64,000 nucleotides of DNA from an uncultured Sulfurimonas sp. (GTDB lineage Bacteria; Campylobacterota; Campylobacteria; Campylobacterales; Sulfurimonadaceae). The translations under genes were made by a program, and so were the position numbers. The notes under the pieces were generated by a model. The model did no database searches and was not told where the DNA came from. It worked only from the letters and a program-made list of their open reading frames with translations. The stretch spans positions 310,001-374,000 of the forward strand of contig NZ_OY759725.1 in assembly GCF_963662755.1 (NCBI RefSeq), read 5' to 3'. Positions 17,673-27,362 of this stretch are shown one piece after another; position 1 is the first letter of the stretch; each line of letters begins with the position of its first letter.

Positions 17673-19583
17673 CTACTCTTTTACCGCCTCTATTTCAAAT
17701 ATGCCATCTTCTACTTCTACAATAGCAAAAATTTTATCTAATGAACCCTCAGGTGGTTTAAGAGAAACCTCTATAGGTGGGTCAACAAGCTTAAAAATTA
17801 TCTCATTATGTCCTATCCATTTATCCCTATTTATAATTCTTGCATCAAAAATATTATCTTGAAACGATGAAGTTTTTGTAGTAAGTAGGTTAACTTGATC
17901 ATTTTTAACACCATACTCTTTTTTAATACTTGCTAAATGTTCTTGAACTTTTACAAATTGTTTATACTGTTTTACAAAAGAAGTAGGCATTTTTACCCCA
18001 TTTTTTTTGTAATTAACAAGACGTCTTTTAACATCATCAAAAGCTGCTTGATTAGCTTTAACAATTTTTGTATATTTTTCTATCTCTTTTTTTATGTTTT
18101 TGACTGAAGTTACTAGCTCAGATATATTTTCTTGATTTTCATCAAGTCCCTCTTTTACAGACTTTTTAAGAAGTGGATCAATAATAAAAACATTTTCACT
18201 ACCTAACATTTTTTTTATCTCTATAAATCTTGAAGCTGTAGCATTAACATAAGAGCCACATAGTTCTATAGATATCTCTTTTGCACGAATTTTCCCACCA
18301 ATTGCTTGAGAAATTTTAACTATATCTCCATCTATCTCTCCATGTTCTAGTCTTGTTATATGTATATTTTTACCATAAGCTTTTCCCTTATGAATATTTA
18401 TTTCTACACTATCTGCTCGAACGACAGAAGTCTTATGAGTTTGCCCACCTACATTTGCTTTTAGTGCTGTTACTTTAGCATTTGAACCAACATTTCCTTC
18501 TATATTTATTTCACTAACCTCAACGCTCATACCTGAACCAATTGCATCTTTTTGAGAATCTTTTTCTTTTACACTAATATTTACATCAGATTCAACACCA
18601 GCTTTTATAGAACCTGTTGTTCTAAAACTAATCTCTTCTATATCAACTTCAGACCTAATTGTATAAAGGCTTCCATCAAGAGCAATATAACCGTTTTCAA
18701 CTGCATGATATTCTATGTTTTTATCAGTCTCTATGACTTTTATAGTATCATCGGTAGTAAAAGTTGGAGTATTTGCCTCTATGGGCTCTTTAGGTTCCAT
18801 ATATTCGCCACGACAATTTCTACCAGCTTTACCCTCTTGTATTTTTATATACTCTATAAGCAGTTCATCTTTAACAACACTTTGTATAAAACCTCTATTT
18901 GCATAGTCTATTTTTTCTTCTTCACTAATATTTTCTTTTTTATCATAGTGAAAAATAATGGCATCATCAGTTGTTGGTGTAGGTTCATATGCTTGTGCTA
19001 TTAAATATGTTTCATTTTTATCATAAGTGACATTTTCTTCAACTCTAACATGAGCTACTATTTTAGATATAACATCACTCAACATCTCATCAAAAACGTT
19101 GATAAGAATATTCGCACGTACTTTTGCTTTATTTATAAGCATTAAAAGTTCTTGTTCAAACCTTGAAGTGTATGAAACTTTAGAACCCGCTTTTATACTT
19201 AAGTAAACTTTACACTTTGTAGCATTCGCCCCAACTGCTAGTTGAAAATTATCATATGCACCATTATCTACTTTTGAGAAAATTTCTACTTCGTACATCT
19301 GTTTAATTTGAAATTTTTTATCTAAAAAAACACCTTTATCTTCTAGTTCTAGAATATCTTCTTGAGTGATTTCTTCCCAGTCTGATTCTTTCTCTGGAGT
19401 ATTCATTCTTATATATGTTTGTGTTTCTAGTATATTAAAATCAATAGTATTGACATTAACATCGTAAGATTTTGCTATAGTAATCAACTCTTTTGCAACA
19501 TTTCGAGTGCGTATAACAGTAGGTCTAATTTTTTTAGTTGATGATGTCGTTTCAGTTTTATTATCCGAACCAAAAATTGCCAT
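17673..19583 (-). CDS. FapA-family (DUF342) protein
   Basis: The protein has 636 residues. Its centre (about 270-460) shows the FapA/DUF342 beta-helix: EGKAGRNCRGEY, ENGYIALDGSLYTI, repeated short beta turns around VNISVKEK, INIEGNVGSNAKVTALKAN, and GGKIRAKEISIE. Residues 480-570 are predicted coiled coil (QENISELVTSVKNIKKEIEKY). The family is named flagellar assembly protein A, but its biochemical role is poorly known. No flagellar structural gene is adjacent. It heads the minus-strand run into ruvA and the cell-wall genes, and is divergent from murJ. Confidence 0.8.
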   Translation of the reverse strand: MAIFGSDNKTETTSSTKKIRPTVIRTRNVAKELITIAKSYDVNVNTIDFNILETQTYIRMNTPEKESDWEEITQEDILELEDKGVFLDKKFQIKQMYEVEIFSKVDNGAYDNFQLAVGANATKCKVYLSIKAGSKVSYTSRFEQELLMLINKAKVRANILINVFDEMLSDVISKIVAHVRVEENVTYDKNETYLIAQAYEPTPTTDDAIIFHYDKKENISEEEKIDYANRGFIQSVVKDELLIEYIKIQEGKAGRNCRGEYMEPKEPIEANTPTFTTDDTIKVIETDKNIEYHAVENGYIALDGSLYTIRSEVDIEEISFRTTGSIKAGVESDVNISVKEKDSQKDAIGSGMSVEVSEINIEGNVGSNAKVTALKANVGGQTHKTSVVRADSVEINIHKGKAYGKNIHITRLEHGEIDGDIVKISQAIGGKIRAKEISIELCGSYVNATASRFIEIKKMLGSENVFIIDPLLKKSVKEGLDENQENISELVTSVKNIKKEIEKYTKIVKANQAAFDDVKRRLVNYKKNGVKMPTSFVKQYKQFVKVQEHLASIKKEYGVKNDQVNLLTTKTSSFQDNIFDARIINRDKWIGHNEIIFKLVDPPIEVSLKPPEGSLDKIFAIVEVEDGIFEIEAVKE

Positions 19584-19681
19584 TACTACCTGCCAAAAAT
19601 AAATTTAAAATTAAAGCCTTTATTTTAATCAAATATTTGTTAAACTTTCGTAAAATCAATTAAGTTATATTAAAGAAGCCC

Positions 19682-21088
19682 ATGTTTAAAGCTATTTTTA
19701 CAAACAGTTTTGGAATTTTATTTTCAAGAATTTTAGGATTTATAAGAGACTTATTAACTGCATCTGTTTTGGGTGCAAACATCTACAGCGACATCTTTTT
19801 CATAGCCTTTAAACTACCAAATCTTTTTCGTCGCATCTTTGCTGAGGGTGCATTTACACAAGTATATATTCCAGCTTTTGCAAAATCTTTACATAAAGGT
19901 GTATTTTCAGCAAATATTTTTTTAGTTTTTTTATCTATAATACTCACAATCACACTTATTGTTAATATTTTACCTTCACTTGCAACTAAAGCAATTGCTG
20001 TTGGTTTCAATGAATCAACTATAGAATTAGCATCTCCTTTTGTAGCTATAAATTTTTGGTACTTACCAATCATCTTTACAGTAACATTTTTAAGTACGAT
20101 GCTCCAATACAAACAACACTTTGCAACATCAGCTTTTTCAACTGCTCTTTTAAATATTTCTCTTATTTTTGCTCTACTTTTATCTAAAGATGCTAGTCAA
20201 AATGAGATTGTTTACTTTTTAAGTTTTGGTGTTGTCATAGGTGGACTTATGCAACTCTTTGTTCACATAATAGCTATACAAAAAATGGGACTCTCAAAAC
20301 TTCTTATAGGTGGATTTAAGCATCTAAGAGCAAAATCAAAAATCATCAAAAAAGATACTAAAGGATTTACAAAAGAGTTTTTTCCTGCAATGTGGGGAAA
20401 TTCTACAGCTCAAGTAAGTGCTTTTTTAGATACATTTTTAGCCTCTTTTTTAGTCACTGGTTCTATCTCGTATCTTTACTACGCAAACCGCATCTTCCAA
20501 CTCCCCCTTGCTCTTTTTGCCATTGCAACTTCCATAGCCCTTTTTCCAAGAGTTGCAAAATATATAAAGAATAAAGATGAAGAAAAAGCCCTACTTTTTT
20601 TAAGAAAAGCATTTTGGTTTTTAGCTTATTTACTAAGCTTTAGTACCCTTGGTGGTTTTATACTCTCACAAGAGATAACTTGGCTTTTGTTTCAAAGAGG
20701 TGAGTTTAGTACACAAGATACTCAAAATACAACTTTAGTTTTACAGATGTATATGTTGGGACTCTTACCTTTTGGCTTACAAAAATTATTTGTACTTTGG
20801 CTTTACGCAAAACAGATGCAAATGAGGGCGGCTAAGATAGCTACATATTCACTAATTACATACACTATTTTTGCACTTTCACTAATCTCTCCTATGGGAG
20901 TAAGCGGTTTAGCACTAGCATCTACAATAGGAGGTTTTGTTAGTTTTACTCTAACTATCAAAGCTTTTGGAGTAAAAAACTTTTTTGATATACTTCGTTC
21001 TAAAAATGCCATCTATCTTGTAGTTGGAGCTATTATTTTTACTATTTTACTTATACTTTTTAAGGATTTCATCAGTGTTTATATTTGA
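19682..21088 (+). CDS. murJ: Lipid II flippase MurJ (MviN)
   Basis: The protein has 468 residues with about 13-14 membrane spans. Family marks are the N-terminal GILFSRILGFIRDLLTASVLGA, NLFRRIFAEGAFTQVYIPAF with the conserved charged residues of the central cavity, and FFPAMWGNSTAQVSAFLDTFLASFL. MurJ moves lipid II across the inner membrane during cell-wall synthesis. It is divergent from the FapA-like gene, with AT-rich promoter space (19584-19681). Its 3' end overlaps cysS by 14 nt. Confidence 0.94.
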   Translation: MFKAIFTNSFGILFSRILGFIRDLLTASVLGANIYSDIFFIAFKLPNLFRRIFAEGAFTQVYIPAFAKSLHKGVFSANIFLVFLSIILTITLIVNILPSLATKAIAVGFNESTIELASPFVAINFWYLPIIFTVTFLSTMLQYKQHFATSAFSTALLNISLIFALLLSKDASQNEIVYFLSFGVVIGGLMQLFVHIIAIQKMGLSKLLIGGFKHLRAKSKIIKKDTKGFTKEFFPAMWGNSTAQVSAFLDTFLASFLVTGSISYLYYANRIFQLPLALFAIATSIALFPRVAKYIKNKDEEKALLFLRKAFWFLAYLLSFSTLGGFILSQEITWLLFQRGEFSTQDTQNTTLVLQMYMLGLLPFGLQKLFVLWLYAKQMQMRAAKIATYSLITYTIFALSLISPMGVSGLALASTIGGFVSFTLTIKAFGVKNFFDILRSKNAIYLVVGAIIFTILLILFKDFISVYI

Positions 21089-22475
21089 TTCGGTACAAAA
21101 AACAAAACGTGAGTTTAAACCACTTGTAGAGGGTAAAGTCTCTCTTTATGTTTGTGGTCCAACTGTTTATGATGACGCGCATCTTGGTCATGCCAAAAGT
21201 GCTTTGGTGTTTGACCTGCTCTCTCGTGTTTTAAAGGCTAACAGTTATGAAGTAACTTATGCTAGAAATATTACAGATATTGATGACAAGATTATCAAAA
21301 AAGCAACAGAACTTGGTAAAGATATAAAAGAGATTACAGATTTTTATACAAACTCATTTCATAAAGAAATGCGAGCCATCGGTGTTAGCCGTCCTGACAT
21401 CGAGCCAAAAGCTACAGAATCTTTAGATGCAATGTACTCTCTAATCCAAAAACTCATAGATACAAATCACGCTTATAAGACTTCAGAGGGCGATGTTTAT
21501 TTTGACACTGCAAGTGATAGCGAGTACCTAACACTTTCACACAGAGTTCAAGAAGATGACGATAAACAACAAAGAGTTGAGAGTTCATCGAGCAAAAAAA
21601 ATCCTGCTGATTTTGCACTTTGGAAAAGCGTAAAAGATGAGACTATAACTTTTGACTCTCCTTTTGGAGCTGGTCGTCCAGGTTGGCATCTAGAGTGTTC
21701 TGCTATGATAGAAAAACATTTAGCTCACGAAGATGCTCCTTTTGCAGTAGATATCCATGGTGGAGGAGCTGACTTACTTTTTCCTCACCATGAAAATGAA
21801 GCTGCACAGACTAGATGCGGCACTAATCACTCTTTGGCAAATTACTGGATGCATAACGGTTTTGTAAACATAGATGGTGAGAAAATGTCTAAGAGTTTAG
21901 GAAACAGTTTTTTCTTAAAAGATGCACTAAAAGAGTATGACGGAGAAGTACTACGTTTTTACCTTTTAAGCACACACTATAGAAGTAATTTTAACTTCAA
22001 CACACAAGATTTAGCAAGTTCTAAAAAAAGATTAGACAAGATATATAGACTTAAAAAAAGACTTTTTGGTCTTGCAGAGAACACAGATGCTACTTCATTT
22101 AAAGAAGCACTTTTAAAGGCTCTAAATGATGATATGAATGTATCTTCGGCTCTTGCACTAATAGATGAGATGATAAGCCATGCAAACGAGACTTTAGACA
22201 CTGCTGGAAAACACAAAGTTTTAAAATGTGAAACTATCTCAAACTTAGCATACATAGAAGAAGTTCTAGGTTTTGGTGCTAAAAATGCATATGAGTACTT
22301 TCAGTTTGGTGTAGATGCTCATACTAAAGAGCAGATATTTGACCTAATTGTAAAGCGTGATGAGGCTAAAAAAGAGAAAAACTTTGAAGAATCTGACAAA
22401 CTTCGTGATGAGATTTTAGCTTTTGGCGTAAGCATAATGGACACACCACAAGGTACTTTTTGGGAAAAAGTTTAA
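21075..22475 (+). CDS. cysS: Cysteinyl-tRNA synthetase
   Basis: The protein has 466 residues. Class I aminoacyl-tRNA synthetase marks are HLGHAKS (HIGH motif) and EKMSKSLGN (KMSKS). Zinc ligands lie in YVCGPTVYD, WHLECSAM and HHENE. I chose GTG 21075 as start: AAGGA lies 8 nt upstream (21062-21066), and the protein then begins (M)FIFDSVQKTKREF, as the family does. A longer frame from 21024 would add 17 residues read inside the last membrane span of MurJ. It overlaps murJ, implying coupled translation. Confidence 0.94.
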   Translation: MFIFDSVQKTKREFKPLVEGKVSLYVCGPTVYDDAHLGHAKSALVFDLLSRVLKANSYEVTYARNITDIDDKIIKKATELGKDIKEITDFYTNSFHKEMRAIGVSRPDIEPKATESLDAMYSLIQKLIDTNHAYKTSEGDVYFDTASDSEYLTLSHRVQEDDDKQQRVESSSSKKNPADFALWKSVKDETITFDSPFGAGRPGWHLECSAMIEKHLAHEDAPFAVDIHGGGADLLFPHHENEAAQTRCGTNHSLANYWMHNGFVNIDGEKMSKSLGNSFFLKDALKEYDGEVLRFYLLSTHYRSNFNFNTQDLASSKKRLDKIYRLKKRLFGLAENTDATSFKEALLKALNDDMNVSSALALIDEMISHANETLDTAGKHKVLKCETISNLAYIEEVLGFGAKNAYEYFQFGVDAHTKEQIFDLIVKRDEAKKEKNFEESDKLRDEILAFGVSIMDTPQGTFWEKV

Positions 22476-23417
22476 ATGACTATTTCAGATATCAAAGAGC
22501 ATTTACAAAAAAATTCTAAAGACCTCACTAATGAATTTAAAAGACTTTTTCATGGTCGTGGTGGGCTTTATGAGGATTTCAAGCACCTAACTATAGACTC
22601 TATAGATGATATTTTAAGCGTGGCTCTTTACTTTGAGGATGACAAAGAAGAAGAACTGCTAGAGATGTTTAAGTCATTTTTAGCATCTAGCAGACATACA
22701 AGTTTAGTTGTTCAAAGACGCTACATCAAAGGTTCTCCAAGTGAAGTAATAGTTGGCGAATTATCTGATGATATTTATGTAGTAGAAAACGGCATGAAAA
22801 TCAAACTAAATCTACTCTCAAATCGTAACAGCGGTTACTTCCCAGACATGAAAAATGGAAGAGAGTTTGTAAGAGAAAACTCAAAAGACAAAAGTGTGCT
22901 AAATCTTTTTTCATACACTTGTGCTTTTAGTGTTGCTGCGATGCTAGGTGGCGCATACAAAGTCTCAAACATTGACATGAGTAAAGGCGCATTAAGCACA
23001 GGACGAACTAATCATCATCTTAATGACTTAGATACTAGAGGTGTAAGTTTTCATCCATATAATATCTTAAAATCATTTTCACGCATAAAGAAAAAAGGTC
23101 CTTATGATTTGATTATCATCGACCCTCCTACCTTTCAAAAAGGAAGTTTTGAGGCTACAAAAGACTATAAAAAACTCATCATGAAGCTTCCACAAATTGC
23201 ATCTGAGGATTGTACACTTTTAGCATGTTTAAACTCACCTGACTTGGATGCAGAGTTTATAAAAGAGCTCATAAAAGAACTTGCTCCAAGTTTTAAGTTT
23301 GTAAAAAGACTAGAAAATGTAAAAGAGTTTGCTTCTAAAGATGAAGAAAGATCTTTAAAAAACTTAGTTTTTCAAAGAAATAAAGATACAATAGTAGTTA
23401 AAACTTATGGATATTAA
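22476..23417 (+). CDS. RlmI-type class I SAM-dependent methyltransferase
   Basis: The protein has 313 residues. The SAM site is NLFSYTCAFSVAAMLGGA with acidic residue in NIDMSKGAL. The catalytic loop is IIDPPTFQKGSF, a DPP motif as in 23S rRNA m5C methyltransferases of the RlmI/RlmK group, and the C-terminus is a short beta domain. The PUA domain of full RlmI is absent, so the exact target base is not assigned. It begins directly after the cysS stop and is in the same operon. Confidence 0.82.
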   Translation: MTISDIKEHLQKNSKDLTNEFKRLFHGRGGLYEDFKHLTIDSIDDILSVALYFEDDKEEELLEMFKSFLASSRHTSLVVQRRYIKGSPSEVIVGELSDDIYVVENGMKIKLNLLSNRNSGYFPDMKNGREFVRENSKDKSVLNLFSYTCAFSVAAMLGGAYKVSNIDMSKGALSTGRTNHHLNDLDTRGVSFHPYNILKSFSRIKKKGPYDLIIIDPPTFQKGSFEATKDYKKLIMKLPQIASEDCTLLACLNSPDLDAEFIKELIKELAPSFKFVKRLENVKEFASKDEERSLKNLVFQRNKDTIVVKTYGY

Positions 23418-23419
23418 TT

Positions 23420-25690
23420 ATGAGTTGGATAAACGAAGATGATTTATTAGTAAAAAAAGAGTTAATACACTTAGCTTCTTCAAATACACTTGCATCTTCA
23501 ATTGCATTTTTTATAGCTGTTATTACTATTGTTATTGCCTTTTGGCATACTACAAATCAAACATTCTTAATTATTTGGTCTTGCTTAATCACTGTTTTTC
23601 TTATTTTACGAACAATATTGGCAAAATCATTTTTAAAAGACTCATCGAAAGTACCGCTTGATATAATAGAAAAGCGTTTCAACTTATACATCATAATCTA
23701 CATAATCATTTTTACTATTGGCCTACTTGTGATAGTACCTAAAAATATGCCATTTCATCAAGCATTTTTAAGCATGATTATAGCTGGCTTAGCATCTGGC
23801 TCAGTAATGAGTCTCTCTGTTTTTAACAATCTTATAAGAAACTATTTGATTATTTTAATCGTACCTTTTACATTTATAATTTATATTCAAAACACGCAAC
23901 TTCACACACTTATAACAATTTTAATGATTTTATTTTTAATACTTTTGATGATTTTTTCAAGAAGATATCATACAGATCTTATAAATGTAATAAAGTCAAA
24001 AATCTTAATAGAAGATGCAAAAAAAGAGTTAAAAAAATCTCAAAATCATTTCTCTACTATTTTCGAACAAGCGCCAGTTGGTATTTTTACATATAACAAC
24101 GAACTAATTATTCAAGAATTAAATCAAGAATTAGTATCTATACTCGATGTTGAATATGAAAAATTAAAACATCTTGATATGAAAACATTACCAGATCAGG
24201 TTATTTTACCTGCACTAAGTAGTGCTTTAAAAGGTAAAAAAGGTTTTTATGAAGGAACATATCATACTAAGATATCAGATAAAGATATTTGGATTAGTAT
24301 GCAAACTGTACCAATATATGATAAAGATGAAAATATTGAAGGTGGACTTGCTATTACTGCAGATATTACTCAAAGAGTTATGTCAGAGCAAAAGATTCGT
24401 CACCAAGCTTTTTGTGATAGCTTAACAGGTTTAGGAAACCGTATTACTTTCAATAAATGCTTAGAACAACAAATAGAAAACCTCTCAAGACATCATCGCT
24501 TTGGAGCTGTACTTTTTATTGATTTTGACCATTTTAAAACAATTAATGATTCTTTAGGGCATCACATTGGTGATACAATTCTTAAAATTTTTGCCACAAG
24601 AGTATCATCAATCGTACGTAAAGAAGATGCTTTTGCCAGACTCGGTGGAGATGAGTTTGTTATTTTACTATCAGAATTGAGTGACAACGAGATGCAAGCA
24701 ACAAGATTAGCATATCAAATAGCTGAAAATTTACATACTCTTATGAAAAAACCTATTGAGGTGGAAGAACATACTCTGCACATTACAATAAGTATTGGTG
24801 TTATTCTTATAGGCTCAAAAGAAACAAATATCAATAATATTTTAAAGAATGCTGATATTGCTATGTATGAAGCAAAATCAGCAGGTCGTAACACTACGCG
24901 ATTTTTTGAAAAAGAAATGAGTCATAAGATAGAAAAACAGTTGATTTTAAACAATGAACTACGAGAAGCCATAAAACACGATCAATTTGAACTATATTAT
25001 CAACCTATTGTTGATACAAAAAGTTCTAAAATCATTACGTGTGAAGCACTTATTAGATGGAATCACCCTACTCGTGGCTTAATATTTCCAGATAGTTTTA
25101 TACCTTATGCAGAAGATTGCGGTTTAATTATCTTTATTGGAGAGTGGGTCATACAAAGAGCATGTATTGACTACAAAAAACTCAATTTAAAAACAATAGC
25201 CATAAACATAAGTTCTAAGCAATTCAATCAAGAAAATTTTGTAAAAAATATTTTAAAAACTACTAAAGATTATAGTGTACATCCTAGTTCATTTAAATTA
25301 GAACTTACAGAATCTGCAGCTATTGATAATTTTTCAGCAACAATTAAAAAGATGAATATTTTAAAATCATATGGTTTTTCAATTGCAATGGATGATTTTG
25401 GTACTGGTTATTCATCACTATCTTATCTTAAAAACTTACCATTTGATTTTCTTAAAATTGATCGTAGCTTTATTCAAAATATTTTAAATAATAAAGATGA
25501 TGCTTCTTTGGTAAAAACTATCTTAAACATATCTAAGCAGTTTAAATTTGCTGTAATTGCAGAAGGTGTTGAGACTCAAGAACATGTAAATTTTTTAAAA
25601 GAACATCAATGTGAATACTACCAAGGATACGTTATCTCCAAAGCTATTCCTCTTGAGCAGTTTAAAAAACTACTCACAGAAGTCAGCTAA
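23420..25690 (+). CDS. Membrane PAS-GGDEF-EAL c-di-GMP protein
   Basis: The protein has 756 residues: about six membrane spans (25-185), a PAS domain (about 205-330), GGDEF (about 335-495) and EAL (about 505-750). The GGDEF site is intact (RLGGDEFVIL). The EAL site is intact: CEALIRW, AINISSKQF, ELTESAA, AMDDFGTGYSSL, LKIDRSF, AEGVET, QGY. Both synthesis and breakdown of c-di-GMP are possible, with the PAS and membrane part as sensor. It begins 2 nt after the methyltransferase and overlaps the convergent DJ-1 gene by 21 nt. Confidence 0.93.
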   Translation: MSWINEDDLLVKKELIHLASSNTLASSIAFFIAVITIVIAFWHTTNQTFLIIWSCLITVFLILRTILAKSFLKDSSKVPLDIIEKRFNLYIIIYIIIFTIGLLVIVPKNMPFHQAFLSMIIAGLASGSVMSLSVFNNLIRNYLIILIVPFTFIIYIQNTQLHTLITILMILFLILLMIFSRRYHTDLINVIKSKILIEDAKKELKKSQNHFSTIFEQAPVGIFTYNNELIIQELNQELVSILDVEYEKLKHLDMKTLPDQVILPALSSALKGKKGFYEGTYHTKISDKDIWISMQTVPIYDKDENIEGGLAITADITQRVMSEQKIRHQAFCDSLTGLGNRITFNKCLEQQIENLSRHHRFGAVLFIDFDHFKTINDSLGHHIGDTILKIFATRVSSIVRKEDAFARLGGDEFVILLSELSDNEMQATRLAYQIAENLHTLMKKPIEVEEHTLHITISIGVILIGSKETNINNILKNADIAMYEAKSAGRNTTRFFEKEMSHKIEKQLILNNELREAIKHDQFELYYQPIVDTKSSKIITCEALIRWNHPTRGLIFPDSFIPYAEDCGLIIFIGEWVIQRACIDYKKLNLKTIAINISSKQFNQENFVKNILKTTKDYSVHPSSFKLELTESAAIDNFSATIKKMNILKSYGFSIAMDDFGTGYSSLSYLKNLPFDFLKIDRSFIQNILNNKDDASLVKTILNISKQFKFAVIAEGVETQEHVNFLKEHQCEYYQGYVISKAIPLEQFKKLLTEVS

Positions 25691-26230
25691 AAGTCCATTT
25701 TTAAGAGCCTCATACATCTCTTGACCTTTTAACTTTTTAACTATTGCTAGAGCAAAACATATAGCAGTTGCAGGTCCTCGAGATGTTAAAACATTAGCAT
25801 CTTCGACAACCATAGATTTATTGCCTTGATATCCATCTTCTCGTATTTGCTCTTCAACTGATGGATAACAAGTATAGTTTTGTTTTAAAACACCAGCTTT
25901 ATTTAGGGCAAAAGGTGCTGCACAGATTGCGCCAATATTTTTGCCTTTTTTATCCATATCTTTTAGTATTTTTTGAACATTCTCATCATCTGCTAAAGCA
26001 TAAGTTCCATCCCAACCTCCTGGAAGAACTATCATATCAAGCGCATCTGCATCTATGTTTTTTATCTCTATATCGCACATAATTGTTATACCATTTGCGC
26101 CTTTTACGTAGCTATTTGCATCCAAAGATGCTACTAAAACTTCTACCTCTGCTCTTCTTAAAACATCTATAATTGAAACTGCTTCTATCTCTTCAAAACC
26201 ACCAGCCAAAGGCACTAAAACTCTACTCAT
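25670..26230 (-). CDS. DJ-1/PfpI family protein (YajL-like)
   Basis: The protein has 186 residues. The nucleophile elbow is GAICAAPFAL with the conserved Cys near 105. The acidic residue is in PLAGGFEEIEAVS and LPGGWDGTYALAD. This matches the bacterial YajL/DJ-1 branch, linked to oxidative stress and to protection from glyoxals. It overlaps the end of the GGDEF-EAL gene. No partner gene on the same strand. Confidence 0.88.
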   Translation of the reverse strand: MSRVLVPLAGGFEEIEAVSIIDVLRRAEVEVLVASLDANSYVKGANGITIMCDIEIKNIDADALDMIVLPGGWDGTYALADDENVQKILKDMDKKGKNIGAICAAPFALNKAGVLKQNYTCYPSVEEQIREDGYQGNKSMVVEDANVLTSRGPATAICFALAIVKKLKGQEMYEALKNGLLADFCE

Positions 26231-26303
26231 AAAATCTCCTTTATTAAATCATTACCTTTATTTTAGTATAATCTCTAAAATATTAAAAGGTAAATTTGTA
26301 AAT

Positions 26304-27362
26304 ATGATTAACTATAAAAATATAAAACCTTGGCTTTTTAAACTACAGCCAGAGAATGCACACCACTTAGCTGAAACAGCAATAAGAACTGCAAATATTT
26401 GCCAGATGCCATTTAACTCTTTTTTAGAGTCTCATTTTATTAGTGATGATGTTTTAAAACAAGAACTTTTTGGTAGAGAGTTTTTAAATCCTGTCGGACT
26501 AGGGGCTGGGTTTGATAAAAATGCTACAATGATTCGCGGTATGCAGATTTTAGGTTTTGGATATACTGAAATCGGAACTGTTACACCTAAACCACAAGCA
26601 GGAAATCCAAAACCTAGAATGTGGCGTCATATAGAAGAAGAGTCTGTTCAAAACGCTATGGGCTTCAACAATGATGGCGCACTTAAAGTTCAAACAAGAC
26701 TTAAAAAAATCTACCCTTTTACTACTCCTATCGGTGTAAATATAGGAAAAAACAAAGTTACTCCTGAGAGTGAAGCTATCAACGACTACACACATCTCAT
26801 AAAAACTTTTGATGGTTTAGGAGATTACTTTGTTATAAATATCTCTTCGCCAAACACTCCAGGACTTAGAGATTTACAAAATGAAGAGTTTATAACTGAG
26901 CTATTTAAACAAGCGAAAGCACTTACAAAGATGCCAATACTTCTTAAAATCGCACCAGATATGAGCGAAGAAGATGCTGTGTCACTTACAAAGATGGCAG
27001 TTGAAAAAGGTGCAGATGGCATCATAGCAACAAATACTACCATAGACTACTCTTTAGTTAAAAACCCATACGATAAAGGTGGACTTAGTGGAGCAGTTTT
27101 AAAAGAAAAAAGCTTTAAAATCTTTGAAGCTATAGCAAAAGAGCTTTACGGTAAAACTACACTTATCTCTGTTGGTGGTATAGACTCTGCCGAGGAAGCT
27201 TACAAACGTATAAAAGCTGGTGCTTCACTTGTACAAATACTAAGTGGCATCGTATTTCATGGTCCAGATATGATTATGAATCTAAACAAAAAACTTATAG
27301 AGCTTATAAAAGCTGATGGATATGCAAATATCACAGAGGCAATAGGGGCAGATAGAAAATGA
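26304..27362 (+). CDS. pyrD: Dihydroorotate dehydrogenase (quinone), class 2
   Basis: The protein has 352 residues. The class 2 N-terminal helix pair (KPWLFKLQPENAHHLAETAI) docks at the membrane. FMN and orotate site marks are NPVGLGAGFDKNA, GFGYTEIGTVTPKPQAGNPKPRM, FVINISSPNTPGLR (catalytic Ser), LLKIAPDM, and GGIDSAEEAYKRIKAGASLVQI. It oxidises dihydroorotate in pyrimidine synthesis, passing electrons to quinone. Its stop overlaps the start of the peptidase gene by 4 nt. Confidence 0.96.
   Translation: MINYKNIKPWLFKLQPENAHHLAETAIRTANICQMPFNSFLESHFISDDVLKQELFGREFLNPVGLGAGFDKNATMIRGMQILGFGYTEIGTVTPKPQAGNPKPRMWRHIEEESVQNAMGFNNDGALKVQTRLKKIYPFTTPIGVNIGKNKVTPESEAINDYTHLIKTFDGLGDYFVINISSPNTPGLRDLQNEEFITELFKQAKALTKMPILLKIAPDMSEEDAVSLTKMAVEKGADGIIATNTTIDYSLVKNPYDKGGLSGAVLKEKSFKIFEAIAKELYGKTTLISVGGIDSAEEAYKRIKAGASLVQILSGIVFHGPDMIMNLNKKLIELIKADGYANITEAIGADRK

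Noticed and set aside
21024..22475. Longer cysS reading frame from 21024.
   Set aside because: The first 17 residues lie inside the last membrane segment of murJ and have no ribosome site. GTG 21075 has AAGGA at 8 nt.
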